NCBI RefSeq assembly: GCF_900129375.1
Contig: NZ_FQVN01000001.1
Location: 1,116,001 to 1,180,000, forward strand
Origin: Streptoalloteichus hindustanus
Lineage (GTDB): Bacteria > Actinomycetota > Actinomycetes > Mycobacteriales > Pseudonocardiaceae
Length of the DNA: 64,000 bases
Direction of reading: 5' to 3'
Shown here: positions 45,691 to 54,798 of the stretch, piece after piece
Layout of the letters: each line of letters opens with the position of its first letter
How positions within the stretch are numbered: the first letter of the stretch is position 1
The notes under the pieces: generated by a model
Databases searched by the model: none
Seen by the model: only the letters and a program-made list of their open reading frames with translations
What the model was told of the DNA's origin: nothing
Made by a program: the position numbers and the translations under genes

Positions 45691-47079
45691 ATGCCGGTCC
45701 CCGGCCCCGGGTACTCCATCACCATTCGACTGGAGGCAGCCCCGTCCGCGAGCGCGGCGGGCGAGCTGGCCAGCGCGGTGGGTCGGGTGGGCGGCGTCCT
45801 CACCGCCTTCGACGTCGTGGAGTCGCACAGCGACCGGATCGTCGTCGACATCACCTGCAACGCGCTGTCCGCCAACCACGCGCAGGACATCCAGGACGCG
45901 CTGGTCGCCCTGCCCGACGTGCGGGTGCGCAAGGTCTCCGACCGCACCTTCCTCATGCACCTCGGTGGCAAGATCGAGGTCAACTCCAAGGTCGCGCTGC
46001 GCAACCGGGACGACCTCTCCCGCGCCTACACCCCGGGTGTCGCCCGCGTCTGCCAGGCCATCGCGGCCAACCCCGAGGACGCCCGCCGGCTCACCATCAA
46101 GCGCAACACCGTGGCCGTGGTCACCGACGGCTCCGCCGTCCTCGGCCTGGGCAACATCGGCCCGGCCGCCGCCCTGCCCGTGATGGAGGGCAAGGCCGCG
46201 CTGTTCAAGAAGTTCGCCGGCGTCGACGCCTGGCCGGTGTGCCTGGACACCCAGGACACCGACGAGATCATCCGCGCGGTCGAGCTGATCGCCCCCGGCT
46301 ACGGCGGCATCAACCTGGAGGACATCGCCGCCCCCCGGTGCTTCGAGATCGAGGCCCGGCTCCGGGAGAAGCTCGACATCCCGGTCTTCCACGACGACCA
46401 GCACGGCACCGCCATCGTCGTGGTCGCCGCCCTCCGCAACGCGCTGCGCGTGGTGGGCAAGGAGATCGGCGACTGCCGCATCGTGGTCTGCGGCGTGGGT
46501 GCCGCCGGCTCGGCCATCATCCGGCTGCTGCTCAAGCAGCAGCCCGGCGACGTCGTCGCGGTCGACATCGGCGGTGTCGTGCACGGCGGGCGCGACGACC
46601 TGGACCCCAACCGCCAGTGGATCGCGGCCAACACCAACAAGCAGGGCCTGACCGGTGACCTGCACAAGGCGCTCGTCGGCGCGGACGTGTTCATCGGCGT
46701 CTCCGCGCCCAACCTGTTCGGCGCCGACCAGGTCGCGACCATGGCCGAGCGCTCGATCGTGTTCGCGCTGGCCAACCCGGACCCGGAGATCGACCCGCTG
46801 GAGGCGCAGAAGCACGCCGCGGTCGTCGCCACCGGGCGCAGCGACTACCCGAACCAGATCAACAACGTGCTGGCCTTCCCCGGCGTCTTCCGCGGCCTGC
46901 TCGACGCGCACGCCCACCGGATCACCGACGACATGCTCGTCGCCGCGGCCAACGCCGTCGCCGACGTCGTCGACGCCGAGAAGCTCAACGCCTCGTTCAT
47001 CGTGCCCAGCGTCTTCGACCCGCACGTGGCCAGCGCGGTCGCGGAAGCGGTGCGCGCCGTGGCGGTCCGCGAGAGCTGA
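45691..47079 (+). CDS. NAD-dependent malic enzyme with N-terminal ACT-like domain
   Basis: A 462-residue cytosolic enzyme converting malate to pyruvate and CO2. The N-terminal 75 residues ([20 protein letters not shown]) look like an ACT regulatory domain. The malic domain has [20 protein letters not shown], the catalytic Lys segment [19 protein letters not shown], and metal-binding [15 protein letters not shown] and [12 protein letters not shown]. The nucleotide-binding domain has [12 protein letters not shown]. The bacterial short form fits, not the large eukaryotic-type enzyme. It probably balances TCA intermediates. ATG 45691 has AGGAGGG upstream. A strong terminator follows. Confidence 0.93.
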   Translation: MPVPGPGYSITIRLEAAPSASAAGELASAVGRVGGVLTAFDVVESHSDRIVVDITCNALSANHAQDIQDALVALPDVRVRKVSDRTFLMHLGGKIEVNSKVALRNRDDLSRAYTPGVARVCQAIAANPEDARRLTIKRNTVAVVTDGSAVLGLGNIGPAAALPVMEGKAALFKKFAGVDAWPVCLDTQDTDEIIRAVELIAPGYGGINLEDIAAPRCFEIEARLREKLDIPVFHDDQHGTAIVVVAALRNALRVVGKEIGDCRIVVCGVGAAGSAIIRLLLKQQPGDVVAVDIGGVVHGGRDDLDPNRQWIAANTNKQGLTGDLHKALVGADVFIGVSAPNLFGADQVATMAERSIVFALANPDPEIDPLEAQKHAAVVATGRSDYPNQINNVLAFPGVFRGLLDAHAHRITDDMLVAAANAVADVVDAEKLNASFIVPSVFDPHVASAVAEAVRAVAVRES

Positions 47080-47085
47080 CCGGAG

Positions 47086-47118
47086 GAGAACGGCCACCGG
47101 GACCCGGTGGCCGTTCTC
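47086..47118 (+). terminator. Terminator after malic enzyme
   Basis: A perfect 15-bp stem (47086-47100 with 47104-47118) closed by a three-base loop, seven bases past the stop codon. ACAGCCCTT follows. Confidence 0.87.
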
Positions 47119-47127
47119 ACAGCCCTT

Positions 47128-47152
47128 AAAGATGCATCAGAGATTCAGCTTT
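47128..47152 (+). promoter_or_regulatory. Putative NsrR operator before nsrR
   Basis: AAAGATGCATC-AGA-GATTCAGCTTT is an inverted repeat with nine of eleven matching positions per arm. The AAGATGCATC half resembles NsrR half-sites in both enterobacteria and Streptomyces. It ends 15 bp before the nsrR start, a position suited to autorepression. Confidence 0.55.
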
Positions 47153-47167
47153 TCATAGGCTGCGCGC

Positions 47168-47602
47168 GTGCACCTGGCCCGCTTCACCGACCTGGCGCTC
47201 CGCGCGATCGTCCTGCTCGGCGCACGCCAGGACGGCCCCCGGCTCACCGTCGACGACGTCGCCAAGGCCGTGCACGCGCCCCGACACCACGTCGCCAAGG
47301 CCGTGCACCGCCTCGGCCAACTCGGCGTCCTGGAGACGGTGCGGGGCCGCGCCGGCGGCCTGGCACTGGCCGCGGGCGCCGCCAGCACCACGGTCGGCTG
47401 GCTCGTCCGCGAACTCGAAGGCACGGGTGAACTCGTCGACTGCGAGCAACCCCCGTGCCCGTTCCGCGGTGACTGCCGCCTCCGCCGAGCGCTCCGCACC
47501 GCCCAGCACGCGTTCCTCGCGGCCCTCGACGAGGTGACGATCGCCGACCTCATCGCCGGCACGAGCGTCCCCCTCCCACTCGCGCCCCCACCCCCACGAT
47601 GA
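47168..47602 (+). CDS. nsrR: Rrf2-family nitric-oxide-sensing repressor NsrR
   Basis: A 144-residue Rrf2 regulator. The winged helix (1-75) starts LARFTDLALRAIVLLGAR, with recognition helix region APRHHVAKAVHRLGQLGVLE and the wing VRGRAGGLALA. Three cysteines, Cys92, Cys97 and Cys103 (CEQPPCPFRGDC), match the Fe-S cluster ligands of NsrR. In Streptomyces NsrR, nitric oxide reacts with the 4Fe-4S cluster and releases repression of hmp flavohaemoglobin genes and nsrR itself. The hmp gene follows after 251 bp in the same direction. GTG 47168 begins VHLARFTD, the usual Rrf2 opening. A Pro-rich end follows residue 133. Confidence 0.88.
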   Translation: MHLARFTDLALRAIVLLGARQDGPRLTVDDVAKAVHAPRHHVAKAVHRLGQLGVLETVRGRAGGLALAAGAASTTVGWLVRELEGTGELVDCEQPPCPFRGDCRLRRALRTAQHAFLAALDEVTIADLIAGTSVPLPLAPPPPR

Positions 47603-47719
47603 AGCGCCCGCACCCAGCCCCTGGGCGCTCTCGCCCAACCCCGCAGGCGGCCCACAACCCCGAGCCCCGCCTCACCTCTCGCGCACGGGCTGCACCGTCG
47701 CTCCTCCCGCCTCGCCCCT

Positions 47720-47778
47720 TTCCTTCCCCCCCCCGGGGGGGCTCCCCCCCGCCCCCTCCCCCCACCCCCGCCCCGCCC
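47720..47778 (+). repeat. Homopolymeric C/G tract between nsrR and hmp
   Basis: Nine C (47726-47734) are followed at once by seven G (47735-47741), then seven more C and further C-runs to 47778. No gene lies in the 251-bp gap 47603-47853. The C9G7 palindrome can fold on itself, and such runs are prone to slippage and to sequencing error. Confidence 0.8.
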
Positions 47779-47803
47779 CTGAGTTGCGCCCTGGCTGTGT
47801 TTG

Positions 47804-47819
47804 CTGACGCGAACGTCAG
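47804..47819 (+). promoter_or_regulatory. Inverted repeat CTGACG-CGAA-CGTCAG before hmp
   Basis: Six-base perfect arms with a four-base spacer, 35 bp before the TTG start of hmp. It may be an operator or a leader hairpin. It does not resemble the NsrR-like site upstream of nsrR. Confidence 0.35.
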
Positions 47820-47853
47820 GTTGTTCGTCCACGTCGAGATGTGAGGAGTTCCG

Positions 47854-49083
47854 TTGCTGTCGGAGGAGTCCGCCCGCGTCGTGCGGGCCACGGCCGAGGT
47901 CGTCGCGGCCCACGGCGAGCAGATCACCGCCCGGTTCTACGAGCGCATGTTCGCCGCGCGGCCCGAGATGCTCGACCTGTTCAACCGCGGGAGCCAGGCC
48001 AACGGTGAGCAGCGGCAGGCGCTGGCCGCCGCGGTGGTGGCCTTCGCCGGGCACGCGGCCGGACTGCGGCCGGTGCCGCTGGGCACCCTGTTGTCCCGGA
48101 TCGCGCACAAGCACGCCTCCGTCGGCATCGCCCCCAATCAGTACGTCATCGTCGGCCGGCACCTGATGGCCGCGGTCGCCGAGGTCCTCGGTGACGCGGT
48201 CACCCCGGAGGTCGCCGCCGCCTGGGACGAGGTGTACTGGGCGTTCGCCTGCATGCTGGTCGCCGAGGAGGCCCGGCTGTACCAGCGGGCCGGCACCGGT
48301 TTCGAACGCCCGTTCCACCCGCACCGGGTGGTGCGGCGCGAGACGGAGACCGCCGACGTCGAGTCGTTCTGGCTGGAGCCCGAGTCCGGGCAGCCGGTCC
48401 AGCACCAGACGGGCCAGTACGTGAGCGTCGCCGTGCGGCTGCCGGACAACAGCCGGCAGATCCGGCAGTACACGATCAGCTCCGCGCCCGGCCGCGACCT
48501 GCTGCGGATCACGGTCAAGCGGCACCGCGAGGACGGGCAGCGCCCCGCCGGTCTCGTCTCGACCCAGCTGCACGACCACGTGCGCGCCGGTGACCGGCTC
48601 CTGGTCTCACCTCCCTTCGGAGACGTCGTCCTTCCCCCGGGCGACAGCCCGCTCCTGCTCGTGACCGCCGGCATCGGGATCACTCCCGCCGCCGCCGTCC
48701 TCGACGATCTGACCGCCCGCGCCAGCGACCGCGAGGTGGTCGTGGCCCACGCCGACCGCTCCCCGGCCAGCCACGCGCTCTCGGCCGAGCTGCTCGCCGC
48801 CGCCTCCCGGCTGCCCCGGCACACCGTCCAGCTCTGGTACGAGGCCGACCACGTCGCGGCTGACGTCCCGGCCGGCACGGAGGTCCGGTCGGGCCGCATC
48901 GACCCCGCAGAGCTGCGGGTGCCGGACGGGGCTCGCGCCGTGCTCTGCGGTCCACTGCCCTTCATGCGTCAGGTGCGCCGTGGCCTGCTCGACCGGGGCG
49001 TGCCCGCCGACCGCATCCACTACGAGGTCTTCGGCGCGGACGCCTGGCTGCCCCGGGCCACCTCGACCGCACCAGTCGGGTGA
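47854..49083 (+). CDS. hmp: Flavohaemoglobin (nitric oxide dioxygenase)
   Basis: A 409-residue cytosolic enzyme that converts NO and O2 to nitrate using NAD(P)H. The globin domain (1-140) has the proximal His in SRIAHKHASVGI (His85 or His87) and ARFYERMFAARPEMLDLFN. The FAD domain has RQIRQYTISSAPG; the NAD domain has LLLVTAGIGITPAAAVLDDL and the late AVLCGPLPFM and YEVFG. The start is TTG 47854 with GAGGAG five bases upstream; no ATG or GTG gives a better one. The upstream nsrR gene encodes its expected NO-sensing repressor. Confidence 0.92.
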   Translation: MLSEESARVVRATAEVVAAHGEQITARFYERMFAARPEMLDLFNRGSQANGEQRQALAAAVVAFAGHAAGLRPVPLGTLLSRIAHKHASVGIAPNQYVIVGRHLMAAVAEVLGDAVTPEVAAAWDEVYWAFACMLVAEEARLYQRAGTGFERPFHPHRVVRRETETADVESFWLEPESGQPVQHQTGQYVSVAVRLPDNSRQIRQYTISSAPGRDLLRITVKRHREDGQRPAGLVSTQLHDHVRAGDRLLVSPPFGDVVLPPGDSPLLLVTAGIGITPAAAVLDDLTARASDREVVVAHADRSPASHALSAELLAAASRLPRHTVQLWYEADHVAADVPAGTEVRSGRIDPAELRVPDGARAVLCGPLPFMRQVRRGLLDRGVPADRIHYEVFGADAWLPRATSTAPVG

Positions 49084-49114
49084 CCGCCGTCAGCCGGCCC
49101 TCTAGCATCGCGGC

Positions 49115-49597
49115 ATGGGTGAAGGGCTGACCCACGTCGACGAGGGCGGCGCGGCGCGGATGGTGGATGTCACCGGTAAGGCGCCGACCGCCAGGACCGC
49201 CGTGGCCACCGGGGTGCTGCGGACCACCACCGAGGTGGTCGAGTTGCTCCGCCGGGACGGCCTGCCCAAGGGCGACGCCCTGGCCACCGCCAGGATCGCC
49301 GGGATCATGGCGGCCAAGCGCACGCCCGACCTGGTGCCGCTGTGCCACCCCATCGCGCTGTCCGGGGTGGCCGTCGAGCTGGTCGCGGCGGACGCCGAGG
49401 TGCGGATCACCGCGACGGTGCGGACCACCGACCGCACCGGGGTCGAGATGGAGGCGCTCACCGCGGTGGCGGTGGCCGGGTTGACCCTGCACGACATGGT
49501 CAAGGCGGTCGACCCGGCGGCCGTCCTGGACGCCGTGCGGGTCGAGCGCAAGGACGGTGGGAAGGCGGGCACGTGGACCAGACCGCAGGACCGGTGA
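49115..49597 (+). CDS. moaC: Cyclic pyranopterin monophosphate synthase MoaC
   Basis: A 160-residue enzyme making cyclic pyranopterin monophosphate together with MoaA, the first step of molybdenum-cofactor synthesis. Signatures: LTHVDEGGAARMVDVTGKAPT at the start (in part), KRTPDLVPLCHPIALSGV, and GVEMEALTAVAVAGLTLHDM. Length and sequence are canonical; the protein forms hexamers. TAGCAT lies seven bases before the ATG, so the transcript is probably leaderless. The mogA-moaE fusion gene follows with a GTGA overlap. The order moaC-mog-moaE equals Rv0864-Rv0866. Confidence 0.95.
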   Translation: MGEGLTHVDEGGAARMVDVTGKAPTARTAVATGVLRTTTEVVELLRRDGLPKGDALATARIAGIMAAKRTPDLVPLCHPIALSGVAVELVAADAEVRITATVRTTDRTGVEMEALTAVAVAGLTLHDMVKAVDPAAVLDAVRVERKDGGKAGTWTRPQDR

Positions 49598-50532
49598 GCC
49601 GGGAGCGCCTCGCCCGGGTCGTGGTGGCCTCCCACCGGGCCAGCGCGGGGGTGTACGCGGACCGCACGGGGCCGATCATCGCTGCCTGGCTGCGGGAGCG
49701 CGGGTACCAGGTCGACGAGCCGGTCGTCGTGCCCGACGGCGATCCGGTGGGCGTCGCGCTGCGGGCCGCCGTCGCGGCGGGCGTGGACGTGGTGGTCACG
49801 ACCGGCGGCACCGGCGTCAGCCCCACGGACCGCACCCCGGAGGTCACCAGGGCGGTGCTCGACTACGAGGTGCCGGGGCTCGCCGACGCCGTCCGCGCGG
49901 CCGGTCTGCCCGCGGTCCCCACCGCCGTGCTCTCCCGAGGGGTCGCGGGCGTGGCCGGCCGGACCCTGGTGGTCAACCTGCCCGGCTCCACCGGCGGGGT
50001 GAAGGACGGGCTCGGGGTCCTGGCCGGCGTGCTGGACCACGTGGTGGACCAGCTCCGGGGCGGTGACCACGACCGGTCGGGTCCCGCGGCGCCGGCGGGC
50101 CGGGAGCCCGCCGCCGTCCTGCGGGCCGAGGTCGTGGACGTGCCGCTCGACGTCGACGAGCACGCCCGGCTGGTGGCGAACCGGGCCGCCGGCGCGGTGG
50201 TGACCTTCGCCGGCGTCGTCCGCGACCACGACCACGGGCGGGGCGTGCGCGAGCTGGAGTACAGCGGCCACCCCACCGCCTCGGAGGTCATCACCGAGGT
50301 CGCGGCCGACGTCGCGGCCCGCCACCCCGGTCTGCGGGCCGTCGCGGTCAGCCACCGCGTGGGGATGTTGGCGATCGGCGACGTGGCCCTGGCCTGCGCC
50401 GTGGCGGCGGAGCACCGCAGGGAGGCGTTCCTCGCCTGCGCCGAGCTGGTCGACGAGGTCAAGGCCCGGCTGCCGATCTGGAAGCGGCAGCTGTTCGACG
50501 ACGGCGCGGAGGAATGGGTCAACTGCCCCTGA
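49594..50532 (+). CDS. MogA-MoaE fusion protein for molybdenum cofactor synthesis
   Basis: A 312-residue two-domain protein. Residues 1 to about 150 are a MogA/MoaB domain (RVVVASHRASAGVYADRTGP, VVTTGGTGVSPTDRTPEVT, LPGSTGGVKDGLG), which adenylylates molybdopterin. After a short Ala/Pro/Arg linker, residues from about 165 on are MoaE, the large subunit of molybdopterin synthase (AGAVVTFAGVVRDHDHGRGV, LEYSGHPTASE, and the active-site end ARLPIWKRQLFDDGAEEWVN). In M. tuberculosis these are separate neighbours, mog and moaE2. No stop or restart is seen at the junction. GTG 49594 overlaps the moaC stop as GTGA. MoaD (53257) must be the sulfur-carrying partner. Confidence 0.92.
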   Translation: MSRERLARVVVASHRASAGVYADRTGPIIAAWLRERGYQVDEPVVVPDGDPVGVALRAAVAAGVDVVVTTGGTGVSPTDRTPEVTRAVLDYEVPGLADAVRAAGLPAVPTAVLSRGVAGVAGRTLVVNLPGSTGGVKDGLGVLAGVLDHVVDQLRGGDHDRSGPAAPAGREPAAVLRAEVVDVPLDVDEHARLVANRAAGAVVTFAGVVRDHDHGRGVRELEYSGHPTASEVITEVAADVAARHPGLRAVAVSHRVGMLAIGDVALACAVAAEHRREAFLACAELVDEVKARLPIWKRQLFDDGAEEWVNCP

Positions 50533-50776
50533 GTCAACTGTCCCCGGGTCGCGGGCCGGCCGGGAGGCGGGTTGGACGTCGGGCTGGCGTGCCGTGGTGA
50601 TGTTCATGCCAGTGACGGTAGGGACTCGGGGCGTGGGCGCACGGCGAAAACCGGTGGTCGCCGGCGTGTCCAGCGAATCTGACGGCTGGGGGAGCGCTGC
50701 CGGACACCTGCGGTGCGGTTTTCTGCGCACGGTGTGCGAAATCCCGGGCCGGTGGACGGCCCAGGCGTGGACGTGA
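50533..50776. other. Gene-free stretch between convergent genes
   Basis: Nothing gene-like is seen between the MogA-MoaE stop and the terminator hairpin at 50777. Short frames here have no ribosome binding site and no coding character. Confidence 0.6.
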
Positions 50777-50820
50777 CAGGACCCCGGTCGGGTCCGGGGG
50801 ACGACCCGACCGGGGTCCTG
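50777..50820 (-). terminator. Terminator of the rpf gene
   Basis: A perfect 17-bp stem (50777-50793 with 50804-50820) around a ten-base loop, 36 bp past the rpf stop on the minus strand. It can also stop the convergent mogA-moaE transcript. Confidence 0.87.
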
Positions 50821-50856
50821 CTCAGCTCCTCCCGCCCCTGACCGGGGCGGGACGGG

Positions 50857-51768
<912 letters not shown>

Positions 51769-51806
51769 CTAAGTGACCGAGAGCGGTTTTGCGAACCCTC
51801 TGAGCC

Positions 51807-51827
51807 GTGACGCTCGTCACAGTAACG
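51807..51827. promoter_or_regulatory. GTnAC repeats, possible MtrA site upstream of rpf
   Basis: GTGAC, GTCAC and GTAAC occur within 20 bp (51807-51827). MtrA binds paired GTnAC half-sites before rpf genes in other actinobacteria. The spacing here is irregular, so this is only a candidate. Confidence 0.3.
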
Positions 51828-52204
51828 TTCCGACTTCCGAAAACGATCATCGGTGTTTTCGCAGGTCAGATGGCCGTTATCGGGTCGTTTCCAACCTGAG
51901 ATCGATCACTGAGAGTGATGTTTGGGTTCTGGTGACTACGACGTCCGGCGGGGCGGCGAGTACGCACCGTGCTCGTGAGCGTGATCACACGGAGTGGGCG
52001 GAAGATCCCGAATTGGGGGAATTGTCCGAAAGGAGCAAGTCCCGGATCCGTGGACTGGACATCCGGGTGGCCCCGCCCCGCCTCGCCAGATCATGGCCTT
52101 CGCCGGTCACCGGGTGGTTCCGCCCCCGGGGCGGATCGCCTGAACGGGTGGGGTGGACTCGGCGGGTCGTGGGAGGGTGGCGCCACCCTGCGTCGTTGCG
52201 GGGC
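51828..52204. other. Promoter region without genes
   Basis: A 377-bp stretch between the rpf promoter area and the stop of the secreted phosphodiesterase gene. The part up to about 52050 is more AT-rich than average, with GATCGATCACTGAGAGTGAT (51900-51919) showing a short ATCACTGAGAGTGAT palindrome. I find no convincing gene. Confidence 0.5.
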
Positions 52205-53071
52205 CTAACGCGAACCGGCGAGGGCGCTGGGCCGAACGGACGGGGAGAGGAACCCGGCGAGCCCGGCGAGGTCATCGCTACCCAGATGGTCGACGCCGGC
52301 GGCCCGCAGTTCGCGCCACACCGCCTCCCGCGCGGCGCCCGGCGCGTCCGGCGTCGCCCAGAACCGCACCCGCCGGCCCTCCGCGTGCGCCGTCCGCACG
52401 TGCTCGCGCAGCGCCGCCCGCTCCTCCGCCGGCATCGCGCCCTCGCCGCGCCAGTCGAACAGGCTGGTCCAGTCGGCGCTGACCAGCGGGACGAGCGTGG
52501 CCGGGAGGCCGGAGCCGAGGTCGGCCGGCCGGCCGTCGAGGAAGGCGAACCGGTCCGCCTGGCCCGCGACCGCCTCCCGGGACTGACGCCCGCTGAGCAC
52601 GATCGTGACCGGCCCCCGCCGCACCACTCCGTTGGCGTAGTGCGTGAACAGACCGGCGTAGCGCGGGTCGCGCACGGCGCTGTCCAGCCACCGGTAGCCG
52701 TCGCGCTCGTTGAACTTGATGTCGACGAGCAGCTGGAACTCGCCGTCCCAGCCGGGCAGCACCCGGCCGCCGTTGGCCGCGACCCGCTGCCGCAACGGCT
52801 CCAGGTAGAGGGACTGGAGCGTGCGCTCCGGCCGGACGTCCCACGGGTAGTGCCCGATGTAGAGGTGGCCGAACGCCGGGTAGATGTCCGCCTCGACGCT
52901 GGTGAAACCGCGGTCGAGCGCGTCGAACAACGGGCGCGCGTGCTGGTAGTCGTTGTGCGCGTGCGCGTTCGGCAGGACCGGCGCGGCCGCGTGCGCGGGC
53001 GTCGGCCCGGTCAGCAGGACCGTCGCCACCAGGGCGAGCAGGGCGCCGAAGAGCGACTTCCGGCCGGCCAC
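52205..53071 (-). CDS. Secreted glycerophosphodiester/PI phosphodiesterase-like protein
   Basis: A 288-residue exported protein. The signal peptide (about 1-28) ends GPTPAHA. The mature part opens PNAHAHNDYQHARPLFDALD, followed by GFTSVEADIYPAFGHLYIGH, matching the PI-PLC/GDPD TIM-barrel superfamily with catalytic His and Glu-x-Asp metal ligands. Later come LVDIKFNERDG and VTIVLSGRQSREAV. It probably cleaves glycerophosphodiesters outside the cell; substrate not known. GTG 53071 has GGAGGTGA upstream. It sits within the Rv0867c-Rv0868c-like block but is not part of the mycobacterial order, so it looks inserted. Confidence 0.83.
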   Translation of the reverse strand: MAGRKSLFGALLALVATVLLTGPTPAHAAAPVLPNAHAHNDYQHARPLFDALDRGFTSVEADIYPAFGHLYIGHYPWDVRPERTLQSLYLEPLRQRVAANGGRVLPGWDGEFQLLVDIKFNERDGYRWLDSAVRDPRYAGLFTHYANGVVRRGPVTIVLSGRQSREAVAGQADRFAFLDGRPADLGSGLPATLVPLVSADWTSLFDWRGEGAMPAEERAALREHVRTAHAEGRRVRFWATPDAPGAAREAVWRELRAAGVDHLGSDDLAGLAGFLSPSVRPSALAGSR

Positions 53072-53256
53072 GGCTCACCTCCAGTGATCAACAACACCGC
53101 GCAGGGGCCACACGTTAGCGGCACGCAGTCAGCGAGTGATCACCGGGGGTGAACAAGGAGGGGAAGGGTGGGTGAAGGCCCGGTGCGGTCGTCACCGCCG
53201 GGCGGGCGTGGTCGATCGGCCCCGGAGCGGGCGGGGCTGGGGGAGGGAGAGCGGGC

Positions 53257-53529
53257 TCAGCCGCCGGCGAAGGGGGGCAGCACGTCGAGCTCCACGCCGT
53301 CGGGCACGGGAGTCCCGCGGTCGCGTACCGCCGTGCCGTCCAGCAGGAAGCTGCACGCGGCCAGCACGCGCGCGATCTGGTCGCCCCGCCGGCGCGTGAG
53401 GTCGGCGAGGACGTCGTCCACCGTGCTGCCCGCGGGCAGCACCACGACCTCCTCCGGGGTCCCGGCGGCCGCGCGGGCACCGGCGAAGTAGCGGACGGTC
53501 ACCCGGGTCGACGTCGGCTGCTCCGCCAA
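53257..53529 (-). CDS. moaD: Molybdopterin synthase sulfur carrier subunit MoaD
   Basis: A 90-residue beta-grasp protein ending FAGG; the terminal Gly-Gly is thiocarboxylated to supply sulfur to molybdopterin. The fold is visible in VTVRYFAGARAAAGTPEEVV and LPAGSTVDDVLADL. The start is TTG 53529: GGAGG stands seven bases before it, inside the 3' end of moaA, and no ATG or GTG fits. The gene follows moaA by three bases, so the two are coupled. Its enzymatic partner is the MoaE half of the fusion at 49594. Confidence 0.92.
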   Translation of the reverse strand: MAEQPTSTRVTVRYFAGARAAAGTPEEVVVLPAGSTVDDVLADLTRRRGDQIARVLAACSFLLDGTAVRDRGTPVPDGVELDVLPPFAGG

Positions 53530-53532
53530 CTC

Positions 53533-54600
53533 TCAACCTCCGATTGCGCTCATGGGCCGGTCCGGTTGGGTGAACCCGGCCTCGGTGATCCCGTGGCCGG
53601 CGGCCTTGCCCCACATCGCGCCCCGCCACAGCTCGGCCAGCTCCTCGTCGGACGCGCCCGCGCGCAGCGCGCCGCGCAGGTCGGTCTCGGAGCGGGCGAA
53701 CAGGCAGGTGCGGAGCTGACCGTCCGCGGTCAGCCGGGTCCGGTCGCAGGTGGCGCAGAACGGCCGGGTGACGGAGGCGATCACACCCACCACGCCGGGG
53801 CCGTCGTCGACCACCCACCGCTCGGCCGGCGCGGAGCCCCGTTCCGAGGGGTCCGGCGTCAGCCGGTGCGTGGTCCGCAGGGCGGCGAGGATCTCCTCGG
53901 CGGTGATCATCGCTGTCCGGTCCCACCCGTGCTGGGGGTCCAGCGGCATCTGCTCGATGAAGCGGAGCTGGTAGCCGTGGGCGAGGCAGAAGTCCAGCAG
54001 TGCGCCCACCTCGTCGTCGTTGACGCCGCGCAGCAGCACCGCGTTGACCTTCACCGGCTCCAGGCCGGCCGTCCGCGCCGCCGCCAGCCCGGCGAGGACG
54101 TCGTCCAGCCGGTCCCGGCGGGAGATCGTCCGGAAGCGGTCGGGGCGCAGCGTGTCCAGGGAGACGTTGATCCGGTCCAGCCCGGCGGCGACCAGCCCGT
54201 CGACCCGCCTGGTCAGCCCGAGCCCGTTCGTGGTCAGCGAGACGGACGGCCGGGGCAGGAGCCCGGCCGTGGCGGCCACGATCTGCTCCAGGTCGCGGCG
54301 CAGCAGCGGCTCGCCGCCGGTGAACCGGACCTCGGTGATCCCCAGCAGCTCCACGGCGACGCGGATCAGCCGGCTCAGCTCGCCCGCGGTGAGCAGCGCC
54401 GAGGTCGGCAACCAGTCCATCCCCTCGGCCGGCATGCAGTAGGTGCACCGCAGGTTGCACCGGTCGGTCAGGGAGACCCGGAGATCGGTGGCCGTCCGGC
54501 CGAACCGGTCCACCAGGGTGGGACTGTCCGGGCGTCCGCCCGGCCCCGGGGCGCGGCTCGTGCTGCGCAGGGCCGGCCACCCGAGGTGCACCGCGGTCAC
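53533..54600 (-). CDS. moaA: GTP 3',8-cyclase MoaA
   Basis: A 355-residue radical SAM enzyme that starts molybdenum-cofactor synthesis from GTP. The N-terminal 4Fe-4S motif is Cys48, Cys52, Cys55 in LTDRCNLRCTYCMP, followed by FTGGEPLLRRDL. The second cluster has CATC and TCLF cysteines in RPFCATCDRTRL and QLRTCLFA. The C-terminal Gly-Gly (MSAIGG) is required for activity in characterised MoaA. GTG 54600 lies eight bases after TACCCT, suggesting a leaderless transcript. The gene is divergent from the MarR gene, and the next gene is moaD. Confidence 0.95.
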   Translation of the reverse strand: MTAVHLGWPALRSTSRAPGPGGRPDSPTLVDRFGRTATDLRVSLTDRCNLRCTYCMPAEGMDWLPTSALLTAGELSRLIRVAVELLGITEVRFTGGEPLLRRDLEQIVAATAGLLPRPSVSLTTNGLGLTRRVDGLVAAGLDRINVSLDTLRPDRFRTISRRDRLDDVLAGLAAARTAGLEPVKVNAVLLRGVNDDEVGALLDFCLAHGYQLRFIEQMPLDPQHGWDRTAMITAEEILAALRTTHRLTPDPSERGSAPAERWVVDDGPGVVGVIASVTRPFCATCDRTRLTADGQLRTCLFARSETDLRGALRAGASDEELAELWRGAMWGKAAGHGITEAGFTQPDRPMSAIGG

Positions 54601-54762
54601 ACGGTCGAGGGTAGCCCTCGTGGCCAGTCCTTCCTCCCTCCCGACGGCTGGGGAACAGATGGTGTCCGCGTGGGTTGCGTCACCCGGTCGGCTGGGCGGT
54701 GGGACGCCCTTCTCGGCGGTCACCGCGGGCGTCCGCGCGCGGATACGCTGATTTCTTTCCCG

Positions 54763-54789
54763 CAAGTGACTCGGCCTTCGAGCCTCTTG
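54763..54789 (+). promoter_or_regulatory. MarR-type operator before the marR gene
   Basis: CAAGTGACTCG-GCCTT-CGAGCCTCTTG is an inverted repeat of 11-bp arms with nine matching positions. It ends nine bases before the ATG of the MarR-family gene and lies in the moaA-marR divergent region, so autorepression is likely and control of moaA possible. Confidence 0.6.
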
Positions 54790-54798
54790 GGAACCGAG

